A stretch of DNA of 5,208 nt, taken from assembly GCA_002403895.1 (NCBI GenBank), contig DHIQ01000085.1, forward strand, positions 583 through 5,790, read 5' to 3'. This document shows positions 5,159-5,208 of the stretch, one piece after another (the stretch's first letter is position 1; the number at the start of each line of letters is the position of its first letter). The DNA is from Candidatus Neomicrothrix sp. UBA4742. Its GTDB lineage: Bacteria > Actinomycetota > Acidimicrobiia > Acidimicrobiales > Acidimicrobilacustridaceae. Both the position numbers and the translations under genes were made by a program. A model generated the notes under the pieces. It had not been told where the DNA came from, searched no databases, and saw only the letters and a program-made list of their open reading frames with translations.

Positions 5159-5208
5159 GGCGCCAGTGTTCCATGGGGGCGCACGGCGGGGCCGGTGATC
5201 GGGGGGAC

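Noticed and set aside
5159..5208. A divergent gene or promoter at the right edge
   Set aside because: The 50 bases show no convincing start codon context, promoter hexamers or coding sense.
1..5208. tRNA, rRNA, CRISPR array or mobile element
   Set aside because: I found no cloverleaf-like sequence, no spaced direct repeats, and no transposase or integrase motifs in any frame.

Overview
The window is high-GC DNA with GC-rich third codon positions and compact gene packing. GTG start codons, several starts without a Shine-Dalgarno sequence and a PimB-type mannosyltransferase all point to an actinobacterium. The family-level resemblances suggest a lineage outside the well-studied Streptomyces and Mycobacterium, possibly Acidimicrobiia, but that placement is inference. 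I see no RNA gene, CRISPR array, insertion sequence or phage gene.

Left part (1-974). The window opens inside the C-terminal half of a GT4-family glycosyltransferase resembling the PimB phosphatidylinositol-mannoside enzymes. A conserved four-helix membrane protein of unknown function follows 10 bases later, with its Shine-Dalgarno sequence overlapping the upstream stop codon, so the two probably form an operon. A 129-base gap before the next gene start holds a long-armed inverted repeat and weak promoter-like hexamers.

Middle part (975-2624). One complete ABC-F protein: two soluble ATPase domains, a charged linker and no membrane domain. This is the translation-factor or antibiotic-resistance class of ABC proteins. 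Its linker carries six consecutive prolines.

Right part (2631-5158). This is the most informative region. A complete SoxR redox sensor, with its 2Fe-2S cysteine cluster intact, lies on the minus strand. It is divergent from an all-helical protein that I read as questin-oxidase-like (DUF4243 type). Between them is a textbook SoxR operator, 16 of 18 positions identical to the E. coli soxS box. It sits inside a promoter with the 19-base MerR-type spacer, which points at the questin-oxidase-like gene and places the predicted transcription start on its ATG. The simplest reading is a two-gene redox-sensing module: SoxR is oxidised by quinone-like or other redox-cycling compounds and switches on a putative oxygenase that could attack such compounds. 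SoxR and its operator are seen directly; the oxygenase function is inferred from motif similarity.

Converging on that gene is an arylamine N-acetyltransferase-like gene with an intact Cys-His-Asp triad but a broken reading frame. Its C-terminus continues in another frame and the restored product is short, so it looks like a pseudogene with an internal deletion or a base error. Bases 5159-5208 hold nothing I can support.
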